A DNA stretch of 64,000 bases, taken from contig NZ_PGEN01000001.1 of assembly GCF_002797435.1 (NCBI RefSeq), forward strand, positions 1,858,501 through 1,922,500, given 5' to 3'. The notes beneath the pieces are model-generated. The model was not told where the DNA came from. It did no database searches and saw only the letters and a list, made by a program, of their open reading frames with translations. Within the stretch, counting starts at the first letter, position 1, and each line of letters begins with the position of its first letter. The position numbers and the translations under genes were made by a program. Shown piece by piece: positions 45,009-54,400 of this stretch. This DNA is from Sphingomonas koreensis (GTDB taxonomy: Bacteria; Pseudomonadota; Alphaproteobacteria; Sphingomonadales; Sphingomonadaceae).

Positions 45009-46655
45009 ATGAAACCCGCTCTCCGCGCTTATGGCTATGTCCGCGTCAGCGTCGATGAAGAGGGCGGCCAGAATGCCAGCATTTCCGCTCAAGGCGCCGC
45101 GATCCGCGCCCACGCCGAACGCGAGGGTATCGAGCTTGTCACGATATTCGAGGAACTGAACGTTTCTGGTCGCAAGCTCCAGCGCAAGCAATTCGACAGG
45201 ATGATGACCCAGGCTACGGCGCCGGATCGCCCAGTCCATATGATCATCGTATATGCACTCAGTCGCTTCGCCAGGCGATTGCTGACTCAGGTCGTGTCAG
45301 AGCACAGGCTGGCCGAAGCCGGTGTGAGTCTGCTCAGTTTAACCGAAAACTTCGGTAACGACTCAAATGGCAAAATGGGGCGGGCCATGGTCGCGGTCAT
45401 GAACGAGAAATACGTTCACGACGCCTCGGTGTTTACGACCCGCGATCGGCGAGGCAATGCCATCAGCGGCCACTGGAACGGCGGCCCGATCCCGCTCGGT
45501 TATGAATCGCGCGTCGTTAGTGTTTTTGACCGCAAAGAGCGTAAGAAGCTCTTCATCCGCGAGGACGAAGCTCGCATTGTCCGGCTGATCTTCGACCTTG
45601 CTCTGCAAGGTCTGCACGGCCGGCCGATGGGCACCCGTGCGATTGCTGCCTATCTCAATGACAACGGCTACAGTCTGCGGGGTCGACGGTTTCACAACAG
45701 CAATGTCGATGGCATTCTGAGACGCCAGCATTATGCTGGCGCATACCTGCATCGCCCGACCAACGCTCAGGCCTTGCCCGCCGGCGGCGGCGACCCGGTA
45801 ATCGTATCGTGCCCGCAGATCATCGAGCCGGACCTGATGGCGCAGGTTGCTGCCACCCGTGCGAAGTCCGCGCCGCGTGTCCGGGCCCCACGCATAACCA
45901 ACTCGCCAGTATTGCTCGGCGGGGTTGCCACGTGCGGTCATCCCGGGTGCGGAGCCGGTCTTGTGATCCGCTCCGGAAAAGCCGGTGCCTATCGCTATTA
46001 CACCTGCAATGCCAAGGCGACTGCAGGTGCCGAACGTTGCAAAAGCAAACCGATCCGTGAGGAGGCGCTAGATCAGATTGTTCTCGACGGGCTGTTGAAG
46101 CGTGTACTGGCCCCGGCGCGGCTTCGCATTCTACTTGCCGATGTGCTCGACCGGTCCGACGAGGCTGAAGAACGTCGCCGCAAGGATCACGATCGTGTGC
46201 GGCGCGAGCGCATCGCTGCCGAAGGGCGGCTTAGCCGTTTGCTTGATCTCGTCGCTGAGGAAATCATGAGTCCGCGCGAACCGGTATTCGCCGCCAAGCT
46301 GGCTGAGGCGCGTGCATCGATTGCGGCGCTTTCCGAAACCGAGCGCAGCCTCGCAAAGCAGATTGGCCGCAAGGCGGGGCGGATCGACGACGCCGCGGTC
46401 AAGCGGTTCGGTGAGCGTCTCCGCGCCGAGATCACTGGCGCCAACACCGAATTGCGGCGCGCCTATCTGCGGATCTTCGTGTCGGGGGTCGTCGTCAACG
46501 ACAACGAAATACTTGTCGCGGGGTCCAGGGCGGCGCTCGAAGCCGGTGCCCATAAGGGCGAGACCGGCTCGCTCACGTCAGTGCCCAGTTTTGACCGGGA
46601 ATGGTGCCCAGAAGAGGACTCGAACCTCCACGGCCTTGCGACCGCCAGCACCTGA
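45009..46655 (+). CDS. Large serine recombinase (integrase) at tRNA-Leu
   Basis: This 548-residue protein has a resolvase-type catalytic domain with Ser14 in YGYVRVS, a Recombinase domain (GTRAIAAYLNDNGYSLRGRR; RRQHYAGAYLHRP), a zinc ribbon (CGHPGCGAG and CNAKATAGAERC) and a coiled-coil tail. Such proteins integrate and excise mobile islands. ATG 45009 has AAAGGAA 10 bases upstream. The last 17 codons and the TGA at 46653-46655 lie inside the tRNA-Leu gene on the other strand, so the C-terminus (EEDSNLHGLATAST) is tRNA sequence read backwards; the native end was probably set by another attachment junction. Confidence 0.85.
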   Translation: MKPALRAYGYVRVSVDEEGGQNASISAQGAAIRAHAEREGIELVTIFEELNVSGRKLQRKQFDRMMTQATAPDRPVHMIIVYALSRFARRLLTQVVSEHRLAEAGVSLLSLTENFGNDSNGKMGRAMVAVMNEKYVHDASVFTTRDRRGNAISGHWNGGPIPLGYESRVVSVFDRKERKKLFIREDEARIVRLIFDLALQGLHGRPMGTRAIAAYLNDNGYSLRGRRFHNSNVDGILRRQHYAGAYLHRPTNAQALPAGGGDPVIVSCPQIIEPDLMAQVAATRAKSAPRVRAPRITNSPVLLGGVATCGHPGCGAGLVIRSGKAGAYRYYTCNAKATAGAERCKSKPIREEALDQIVLDGLLKRVLAPARLRILLADVLDRSDEAEERRRKDHDRVRRERIAAEGRLSRLLDLVAEEIMSPREPVFAAKLAEARASIAALSETERSLAKQIGRKAGRIDDAAVKRFGERLRAEITGANTELRRAYLRIFVSGVVVNDNEILVAGSRAALEAGAHKGETGSLTSVPSFDREWCPEEDSNLHGLATAST

Positions 46656-46688
46656 AGCTGGTGCGTCTACCAATTCCGCCATCTGGGC
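46602..46688 (-). tRNA. tRNA-Leu (anticodon CAG)
   Basis: On the minus strand the 87-base gene starts GCCCAGA, pairs with TCTGGGC at the 3' end, and carries an encoded ACCA. The D arm (GCGGAATTGGTAGACGC), the anticodon stem CCAGC/GCTGG with loop TTCAGGT (anticodon CAG), a long variable arm (GGTCGCAAGGCC) and the T arm (GGTTCGAGTCC) are all regular. Its 3' half is the likely attachment site of the island to the left, because the recombinase gene runs into it. Confidence 0.95.
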
Positions 46689-46822
46689 ACGGGGTAGGCC
46701 GGCGCCTCTAGGGGAGGGTCGGGGGGCCTGTCAACCGCTTCTCGCAACTGATTTTCACAAGGTTGCCCTTTGCTGCGGCGCGCGGCATGGGGGATGTAGT
46801 GAGAAAGACTTTCGAGGGCGTG

Positions 46823-47755
46823 ATGAAGGACAGGCTGGTGACGTTGATCGGCGGCGGCGGGTTCGTCGGACGCTATGTCGCACAGGCGCTGCTCAAGACG
46901 GGAGCGCGCGTCCGCATCGTCCAGCGCGACCCCCGCTCGGCCTGGTTCCTGAAGCCGCTGGGCGGCTTGGGCCAGACCCAGTTCGTCGCTGGCGATATCC
47001 GCAGGCCTGCTTCGCTCGCGCGCGCGCTTGCGGGTTCGGACGCGGTAGTGAACCTCGCCGGCGCATTCGGACGCGATGCAGAAGCGATCAACGCTATCGG
47101 TGCGGAGAACGCGGCCAAAGCCGCAGCAGCCGCCGGCGCGGCCGCATTCGTGCAGGTTTCCGCGATCGGCGCCGACATCGAAGCCCAATCGGACTATGGC
47201 CGCTCCAAGGGGGAGGGCGAAGTGCTGGTCCGCGCCGCCTTCCCCACAGCGACGATCCTGCGCCCTTCCTTCATCTTTGGTCGGGAAGACAAGTTCGTGA
47301 ACCGCTTTGCCGGCCTGATCGCACGCGCGCCGGTCGTGCCCGTGCTGCGCGGCGCGATGCGGATGCAGCCGGTCTATGTCGCCGATGTCGCGGCAGCCAT
47401 AGTCAAGGCGGTTGCCGACCCGGAAGCGTTCGGCGGCAAGACGCTCGAATTGGGCGGACCCGAGGTGATCACCTTTGCTCAGTTCCACCAGCGCCTGTCC
47501 GACGGTATCGGCCGCCATCCACTGCTGGTCGACCTGCCCGATTTCGCGGGTGCGGGGATCGCGACCCTTGGCTTCCTGCCAGGGATGCCAATCACTTGGG
47601 ATCAGTGGTTGATGCTGCAGACCGACAATGTCGCAGCTGAAGACGGGCTGGCACAACTCGGCATCGAACCGACGCTGCTCGATGCGGTCGCCCCCGGCTG
47701 GCTGGTCCAGTATCGTCGCCACGGGCGCTTCGCTGGCGCGCATCAAGCCGCCTGA
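46823..47755 (+). CDS. NAD-binding complex I NDUFA9-like protein
   Basis: This 310-residue protein of the atypical SDR type has a dinucleotide-binding start (VTLIGGGGFVGRYVAQAL) and a YGRSKGEGE segment matching the YxxxK of epimerases. In alphaproteobacteria such genes are annotated as complex I NDUFA9-family proteins and may help assemble or stabilise NADH dehydrogenase or handle quinone-related NAD(P)H chemistry. ATG 46823 is preferred; earlier ATGs lie close to the tRNA gene. It precedes uppP by 58 bp in the same direction. Confidence 0.75.
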   Translation: MKDRLVTLIGGGGFVGRYVAQALLKTGARVRIVQRDPRSAWFLKPLGGLGQTQFVAGDIRRPASLARALAGSDAVVNLAGAFGRDAEAINAIGAENAAKAAAAAGAAAFVQVSAIGADIEAQSDYGRSKGEGEVLVRAAFPTATILRPSFIFGREDKFVNRFAGLIARAPVVPVLRGAMRMQPVYVADVAAAIVKAVADPEAFGGKTLELGGPEVITFAQFHQRLSDGIGRHPLLVDLPDFAGAGIATLGFLPGMPITWDQWLMLQTDNVAAEDGLAQLGIEPTLLDAVAPGWLVQYRRHGRFAGAHQAA

Positions 47756-47813
47756 ATCCAGAGCTTCCGGCACATTCAAGACCGGGTGACCCCCGGCAGG
47801 GGAACCATCCGGC

Positions 47814-48614
47814 ATGAGTGACACGCTTACCTATATCCTCCTCGGCATCATCGAGGGGCTGACCGAGTTCCTGCCCGTCTCCTCGACCGGGCACCTGATC
47901 CTGGCGGGCGAGCTGTTCGGGTTCAACGACAGCAGCTCGATCACCTTCAAGATCGCCATTCAGTTCGGCGCGATCCTGGCGGTGCTGGTTGCCTATTGGC
48001 GCACCTTCTGGGATCGTGGCACCGGCCTATTGCGCGGAGAACCGCAATCGCTGGCGTTCGTGCGCAACATCCTGATCGGCTTTGCCCCGGCGCTCGCGAT
48101 AGGCGTCGTCGCCTATGACGCCATTCGCGCGGCGATGCAGACTCCGGTGATCGTCGCCGTCGCTTTGATCGTCGGCGGTGTCATGATTCTGCTGATCGAG
48201 CGGATGGTGAAGACCGTGCGCTACCAGCGCGTCGAGGCGATCCCGACCGGCACCGCCGTGTCGATCGGTGTGGTTCAATGCCTGGCGATGCTGCCCGGCG
48301 TCAGCCGGTCGGGCGCAACGATCATGGGATCGCTGCTGATGGGCGTCGAGCGCAAGACCGCCGCCGAGTTCAGCTTCTTCCTCGCTGTGCCGACCATGCT
48401 GGCGGCGACGACCTACTCCCTGTGGAAGGACCGCGATCTGCTGAGCTTCGACGATCTGAGCGCGATCGGAATCGGATTCGGCGCGGCATTCGTGGTTGCG
48501 CTGCTGGTGGTGCGGGCATTCGTGAAGGTGGTCGGCCGCTACGGATTCGCCCCTTTCGCTTGGTATCGAATCATTGTCGGAAGCGCCGCCCTGATCTGGC
48601 TCCTCGCCAGATAA
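47814..48614 (+). CDS. uppP: Undecaprenyl-diphosphate phosphatase UppP (BacA)
   Basis: This 266-residue inner-membrane enzyme removes one phosphate from undecaprenyl diphosphate so the carrier can be reused for peptidoglycan. Both family boxes are clear: EGLTEFLPVSSTGHL (residues 14-28) and PGVSRSGATIMGSLLMG. About eight membrane segments are present. It also gives bacitracin tolerance in many bacteria. The start ATG lies 58 bp after the previous gene. A short hairpin follows the stop. Confidence 0.95.
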   Translation: MSDTLTYILLGIIEGLTEFLPVSSTGHLILAGELFGFNDSSSITFKIAIQFGAILAVLVAYWRTFWDRGTGLLRGEPQSLAFVRNILIGFAPALAIGVVAYDAIRAAMQTPVIVAVALIVGGVMILLIERMVKTVRYQRVEAIPTGTAVSIGVVQCLAMLPGVSRSGATIMGSLLMGVERKTAAEFSFFLAVPTMLAATTYSLWKDRDLLSFDDLSAIGIGFGAAFVVALLVVRAFVKVVGRYGFAPFAWYRIIVGSAALIWLLAR

Positions 48615-48627
48615 GGCCGTATCGGCC
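48615..48627 (+). terminator. Weak hairpin after uppP
   Basis: GGCCG/CGGCC with loop TAT begins one base after the TAA and is followed by an A/T-rich run (ATTATTAT). It is a plausible but short terminator. Confidence 0.35.
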
Positions 48628-48687
48628 ATTATTATCGCGAACCGCTCGCAACTACGGGTTAAATCCTGATCGATTATTGCTAAATAA

Positions 48688-48702
48688 GTCAGTATAGCTG
48701 AC
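48688..48702. promoter_or_regulatory. Inverted repeat upstream of gltD
   Basis: GTCAG and CTGAC flank TATAG in an A/T-rich stretch about 55 bases before the gltD start. It could overlap a -10 box and be a regulator site; no regulator is identified. Confidence 0.3.
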
Positions 48703-48756
48703 CTAATCGCCGGTTTTCACGTGACTCCCCCTCCGCAACATGTCAGTTGCGCGGGC

Positions 48757-50223
48757 ATGGCAAACGAGGTCATGCTCAAATTCGTCGACCGTGCGCAGGC
48801 GTTTCCGCCCAAGCGCGAGGCTCAGTTGCGCGCGCAGGATTTCCGCGAGATCGCGGAACGCTATGCGCCCCCGTCCGCGGAGGAACAGGCCGGGCGCTGC
48901 TCGCAATGCGGCGTTCCCTATTGCTCGGTGCATTGCCCGCTGCACAACCATATCCCGGACTGGCTGCGCCTGACTGCGGAAGGGCGGCTGCGCGAAGCCT
49001 ATGAGCTGTCCAACAGCACATCGACCATGCCCGAGATTTGCGGCCGCATCTGTCCGCAGGACCGACTGTGCGAGGGCAATTGCGTCATCGAATTTTCGCA
49101 ACACGGATCGGTCACGATCGGTTCGGTTGAGAAGTTCATCACCGACACCGCCTGGGAAGAGGGCTGGGTCGAGCCGCTCGTCCCCGGCCCCGCGCGCGGC
49201 CAGTCGGTCGGCGTGATCGGCGCTGGCCCCGCAGGCCTGACCGCCGCCGAGTATCTCCGCAAGCTCGGCTATGAAGTGCATGTCTATGACCGGCACGACC
49301 GGCCGGGCGGGCTGCTGACCTACGGCATTCCCGGCTTCAAGCTGGAGAAACCCGTGGTGATGCGCCGCACCGACCGGCTGGCCGAGGGCGGCATCGTCTT
49401 CCACCAGAGTTTCGAGGTCGGCCGCGACGCGACGCTCGAGCAGCTGCGCGCCAGGCACGACGCGGTGCTGATCGCGACCGGCGTGTACAAGGCGCGCGCG
49501 ATCAAGGCGCCGGGCGTCGGCGCGGACGGTGTGGTCGAGGCGCTCGACTATCTGATCGCGTCGAACCGCAAGAGCTTCGGCGACACGGTCCCGGCGTTCG
49601 ACGACGGCAGCCTGAATGCACAGGGCAAGAATGTCGTCGTGATCGGCGGTGGCGACACGGCGATGGACTGTGTCCGCACCGCAGTGCGCCAGGGCGCTGC
49701 ATCGGTGAAGTGCCTGTATCGCCGCGACCGCGCCAACATGCCGGGCAGCCAGCGCGAGACCGCCAATGCTGAGGAAGAGGGCGTCGAGTTCGTCTGGCTC
49801 TCCGCACCCGAGGCGTTTGCGGCTGGCCCGGAAACGAATGGCGCGGTGACCGCGGTCAAGGCGGTCGGCATGCGCCTCGGTGCGCCCGACGCCAGCGGCC
49901 GCCGCGCACCGGAACCCGATCCCGGCTCGGCGTTCGACGTCCCCGCCGATCTGGTGATCAAGGCGCTGGGCTATGATGCCGAAGACCTGCCTACGCTGTT
50001 CGGCGCGAGCGAGCTGGGCGTCACCCGTTGGGGCACGATCCGCACCGACGCGCGCACGATGATGTCCAACCTCGACGGCGTGTTCGCCGCAGGCGACATC
50101 GTCAAGGGCGCGAGCCTGGTCGTTCAGGCGATCCGCGACGGTCGCGATGTCAGCGAGAGGATGCACAACTGGCTCAAGGCACAAGCGACCGCACCGGTCC
50201 GCAAGGCGCGCGAGGCGGCATGA
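48757..50223 (+). CDS. gltD: Glutamate synthase small subunit (NADPH)
   Basis: This 488-residue FAD protein passes electrons from NADPH to the large subunit for glutamate formation. Two N-terminal cysteine clusters (CSQCGVPYCSVHC and CGRICPQDRLCEGNC) hold [4Fe-4S] centres. VGVIGAGPAGLTAAEYL binds FAD and VVVIGGGDTAMDCVRTA binds NADPH. ATG 48757 (MANEVML) is preferred over GTG 48721. The stop overlaps the next gene (ATGA). The usual partner gltB lies two genes downstream. Confidence 0.95.
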   Translation: MANEVMLKFVDRAQAFPPKREAQLRAQDFREIAERYAPPSAEEQAGRCSQCGVPYCSVHCPLHNHIPDWLRLTAEGRLREAYELSNSTSTMPEICGRICPQDRLCEGNCVIEFSQHGSVTIGSVEKFITDTAWEEGWVEPLVPGPARGQSVGVIGAGPAGLTAAEYLRKLGYEVHVYDRHDRPGGLLTYGIPGFKLEKPVVMRRTDRLAEGGIVFHQSFEVGRDATLEQLRARHDAVLIATGVYKARAIKAPGVGADGVVEALDYLIASNRKSFGDTVPAFDDGSLNAQGKNVVVIGGGDTAMDCVRTAVRQGAASVKCLYRRDRANMPGSQRETANAEEEGVEFVWLSAPEAFAAGPETNGAVTAVKAVGMRLGAPDASGRRAPEPDPGSAFDVPADLVIKALGYDAEDLPTLFGASELGVTRWGTIRTDARTMMSNLDGVFAAGDIVKGASLVVQAIRDGRDVSERMHNWLKAQATAPVRKAREAA

Positions 50224-50855
50224 TGCGTACTGCGCTTACCGCTGCCGCGCTTGCGTTTGCTGCGCCCGCGATCGCCCAGACCGCGCCTGCCACTGCCGCT
50301 GCTGCCGATCCTGCGCGGCTTGCCGCTGCGGAGAAGGCTGTCGCATCGCTGGTGCCCGAAGGCATCTATATGAAGATGATGCGCAACCAGTTCCCGCGCA
50401 TGATGGACGCGATGATGGCCCAGATGATGGGCCAGACCCCGAACGAGATGGGCATGCCCGAGGCCGGCGCCGATGGCGACAAGCCGATGCGCGAGACCGC
50501 TGCGAAAGCCGATCCGCACTTCGAGGAGCGCATGCGGATCATGACGCGCGTGATGGGCGAGGAGATGGGCACGGTGTTCGAGAAAATCGAACCGCGCGTC
50601 CGGACCGGCTTGTCGCGCGCCTTCGCCCGCAAGTTCACAATCGAACAGCTCGATGCACAGAACGCGTTCTTCGCCACCCCGGCGGGCAAGGCGTTTGCCA
50701 ACGAGTACCTCACGACCTTCATGGACCCCGAGGTCATGCAGGAGATGATGGCGGCGATGCCCGAGATGATGAAGGCGATGCCGGCGATAATGGCGAAGGT
50801 GGAGAAGGCCACCGCCCATCTGCCGGCGCCGCCCGAGCCGAAGGGCGCGCAATGA
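50220..50855 (+). CDS. DUF2059-type secreted protein, first copy
   Basis: This 211-residue protein has a signal peptide (about residues 1-20, AIAQ) and the DUF2059-type helical region (SRAFARKFTIEQLDAQNAFF, then TPAGKAFANEYLTTF). It is very Met-rich (MMDAMMAQMMG; MQEMMAAMPEMMKAMP). The role of DUF2059 is not known. It overlaps gltD by four bases and the second DUF2059 gene by four bases, so it is made together with glutamate synthase. Confidence 0.75.
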   Translation: MMRTALTAAALAFAAPAIAQTAPATAAAADPARLAAAEKAVASLVPEGIYMKMMRNQFPRMMDAMMAQMMGQTPNEMGMPEAGADGDKPMRETAAKADPHFEERMRIMTRVMGEEMGTVFEKIEPRVRTGLSRAFARKFTIEQLDAQNAFFATPAGKAFANEYLTTFMDPEVMQEMMAAMPEMMKAMPAIMAKVEKATAHLPAPPEPKGAQ

Positions 50856-51439
50856 TCGCTGCGCTGTTCCTGCTGCTCGCCACCCCCCAGACTGCGCCAG
50901 TGCCGGCGCCCGCCGCGCAGACCGCCGCCGACTTGGACACACGTCTCGCTAAGGCGCGGATCATCGTCGAGACTTCGATGCCCATCGAGCAGCGCGACAA
51001 GATGTTCCACCAGATGCTCGACGCGATGATGTCGAACATGATCGGGGGCATGATGCAGGGCGATCCACAGCTCGCCAAGTCGCTCAAGACGAACACCGAG
51101 GCCGCCAAGCTGCTCGCCAGCTTCGTTGAACGGCAGAAGAAGCTGGCGCTGGAGGACCTTACCGAAACCGGTCCGGAGATGGTCGAGGCGATGGCCAGCG
51201 CTTATGCGAAACGCTTCTCGCTGGCCGAGCTGACCGAAGTCGAGGCCTTTGTGGCGACTCCGACCGGTGCGCGCTTCTTTCAGGCCGGCACGCAAATCCT
51301 CAACGATCCCGCCGTCGCCGAATGGCAGCGCAAGCTGTTCGCGAAAGCCCAGGCGCGCGAAGAAGCCGAGCTGCGCCGCCTGATAGATGAACTGACCCCC
51401 CTTATGGAAAAGCACGATGCCCAGCCGTCCAACTCTTGA
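50852..51439 (+). CDS. DUF2059-type secreted protein, second copy
   Basis: This 195-residue paralogue of the preceding gene shares the layout (MEAMASAYAKRFSLAELTEV, then ATPTGARFFQAG) and the Met-rich middle (MLDAMMSNMIGGMMQGD). The N-terminal 25 residues are hydrophobic and then Pro/Ala-rich, fitting a signal peptide. Its end overlaps gltB by 23 bases. The two copies probably arose by tandem duplication. Function is unknown. Confidence 0.75.
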   Translation: MIAALFLLLATPQTAPVPAPAAQTAADLDTRLAKARIIVETSMPIEQRDKMFHQMLDAMMSNMIGGMMQGDPQLAKSLKTNTEAAKLLASFVERQKKLALEDLTETGPEMVEAMASAYAKRFSLAELTEVEAFVATPTGARFFQAGTQILNDPAVAEWQRKLFAKAQAREEAELRRLIDELTPLMEKHDAQPSNS

Positions 51440-54400
51440 GCAGGAACGCCTTCGCCTTGCCGAACACGGCATGTACCGCCCCGAATTCGAGGGCGATGCC
51501 TGTGGCGTCGGCATGGTTGCGGCGATCGACGGCCAGCCATCGCGCCGTGTCGTTCAGAGCGCGATCGACGCGCTGAAGGCTGTGTGGCACCGCGGCGCCG
51601 TGGATGCCGATGGCAAGACCGGCGACGGCGCGGGCATCCATGTCGATCTGCCGCTGCGCTTCTTCGACGATGCGGTGCTGGCGTCGGGCCATCGCGTGCT
51701 GCCCAACCGCCTCGCGGTCGGCATGATCTTCATGCCGCGCGTCGATCTCGGCGCGCAGGAAGCGTGCCGCACGATCGTCGAGAGCGTGATCATCGAGGCG
51801 GGCTACACCATCTATGGCTGGCGCCAGGTGCCGGTCGACGTCTCGGTGATCGGCCAGAAGGCGCAGGCGACCCGGCCCGAGATCGAGCAGATCATGATCG
51901 CCGGGCCGATGCCCGACGAGGTGTCGCAGGACGAGTTCGAGAAGAACCTCTACCTCGTCCGCCGCCGGATCGAGAAGCGGATCATCGCGGCGCAGATCAG
52001 CGGCTTCTACATCTGTTCGCTCAGCTGCCGTTCGGTGATCTACAAGGGGCTGTTCCTCGCGGAGAGCCTCAGCGAGTTCTACCCCGATCTCAAGGACGAG
52101 CGCTTCGTCAGCCGCGTCGCGATCTTCCACCAGCGCTATTCGACCAACACCTTCCCGCAATGGTGGCTGGCACAGCCGTTCCGCTGCCTTGCGCATAATG
52201 GCGAGATCAACACGATCCGCGGCAACAAGAACTGGATGCTCAGCCACGAGATCAAGATGGCGAGCCTGGCGTTCGGCGGGGATTCGGAGGACATCAAGCC
52301 GGTGATTCCGGCGGGCGCGAGCGACACCGCCGCGCTCGATGCCGTGTTCGAGGCGATCTGCCGCTCCGGCCGCGACGCGCCGACCGCGAAGCTGATGCTG
52401 GTGCCCGAGGCCTGGCAGCTGGTCGACGCGATGCCGCAGAAGCATCTCGATATGTACAAGTATCTCGCCTCGGTGATGGAGCCGTGGGACGGCCCCGCCG
52501 CGCTGGCGATGACCGACGGCCGCTGGGCGGTCGCGGGCGTCGATCGCAACGCACTGCGCCCGTTGCGCTACACACGCACCGCCGACGGGCTGCTTGTCGT
52601 CGGATCGGAGACCGGCATGGTCCAGATTCCCGAATCCACCGTTGTTGCCAAAGGCCGACTGGGGCCGGGCCAGATGATCGCGGTCGATCTGGAAGAGGGT
52701 GTTTTCTATGAGGACGGCGCGGTCAAGGACCGTATCGCCGGGGAATATGACTATGCCTCGATGATCGGCGAGTTCGTCGACATCGAGGGACTGCCTGCCG
52801 TCGATGAAGCAGGGCCAGCGTTCGACCGCGCCGAGCTGACACGCCGCCAGGTCGCGGCGGGCCAGACGCTCGAGGACATGGAGCTGATCCTCTCGCCGAT
52901 GGTGACCGACGCCAAGGAAGCCGTCGGTTCGATGGGCGACGACACGCCGCTCGCCGTGATCAGCGACAAGCCGCGCCTGATCAGCCAGTTCTTCCGCCAG
53001 AATTTCAGCCAGGTCACCAACCCACCGATCGATTCGCTGCGCGAGCGGCACGTGATGTCGCTCAAGACGCGCTTCGGCAACCTTGCCAACATCCTCGACA
53101 CCGGGGAGACGGCGAACAAGGTGCTGGTGCTCGAAAGCCCGGTGCTGACCAACAATGACTGGGCACGCCTCAAGGGCCATTTCGGCGATCTGGCCGCAGA
53201 GATCGACTGCACCTTCCCCGCCGGCGGCGGGCCCGAGACGCTGCGCGCGGCGATCACCGACATCCGCTTCCAGGCGGAACAGGCAGTGCGCGCGGGCGCG
53301 ACCGAGTTGTTCCTGACCGACGAGCATGTCGGGCCGGACCGGATCGCGATCGCGGGTGTGCTTGCCGCCGCGGCGGTGCACACGCATCTCGTCCGCAAGG
53401 GGCTGCGCAGCTATGCCAGCGTCAACATCCGCTCGGCCGAGTGCCTCGACACCCATTATTATGCGGTGCTGATCGGCGTCGGCGCGACCACGGTGAACGC
53501 CTATCTCGCCGAAGCGTCGATCGCCGACCGCCATGCGCGCGGCCTGTTCGGCGACATGAGCTTCGACCAGTGCCTCAAGAACCATCGCAAGGCGATCGAC
53601 GAGGGTCTGCTCAAGATCATGTCGAAGATGGGGATCGCGGTGATCTCCAGCTATCGCGGCGGCTACAATTTCGAGGCGGTCGGGCTCTCCCGCGCGCTGG
53701 TCAACGACTTCTTCCCGGGCATGCCCGCGAAGATCTCGGGCGAGGGCTATGCTTCGCTGCACCTCAACGCCAAGCTGCGCCATGACGCCGCGTTCGACAC
53801 GGGCGTCGCGACGCTGCCGATCGGCGGCTTCTATCGCCAGCGCCATGGCGGCGAGACGCACGCCTATTCGGCGCAGCTGATGCATACGCTGCAGACTGCG
53901 GTCGCGACCGACAGCTATTCGACCTATCTGCAATTCTCGCGCGGGGTACGCGATCTGCCGCCGGTTTACCTGCGCGATCTGCTCGAGTTCAATTTCCCGG
54001 CTGAAGGCGTCGGGATCGATCAGGTCGAGGCGATCACCGAGATCCGCAAGCGCTTCGTGACCCCGGGCATGTCGCTGGGCGCGCTCAGCCCCGAGGCGCA
54101 CGAGACGCTGGCGATCGCGATGAACCGCATCGGCGCCAAGGCGGTGTCGGGCGAAGGCGGCGAGGATTCGATCCGCTACAAGCCCTACGAGAATGGCGAC
54201 AACGCCAATTCGACGATCAAGCAGATCGCATCGGGCCGTTTCGGCGTCACCGCCGAATATCTGGGCGCCTGCGACGAGGTCGAGATCAAGGTCGCGCAGG
54301 GGGCCAAGCCCGGTGAGGGCGGCCAACTGCCCGGGTTCAAGGTCACCGAGTTCATCGCGAAGCTGCGTCATGCGACGCCGGGGGTGACGCTGATCAGCCC

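Noticed and set aside
46581..46612. Direct repeat GTGCCCAG beside the tRNA 3' end as attachment core
   Set aside because: Eight bases only 23 bases apart is too short and too close to be the two ends of an island.
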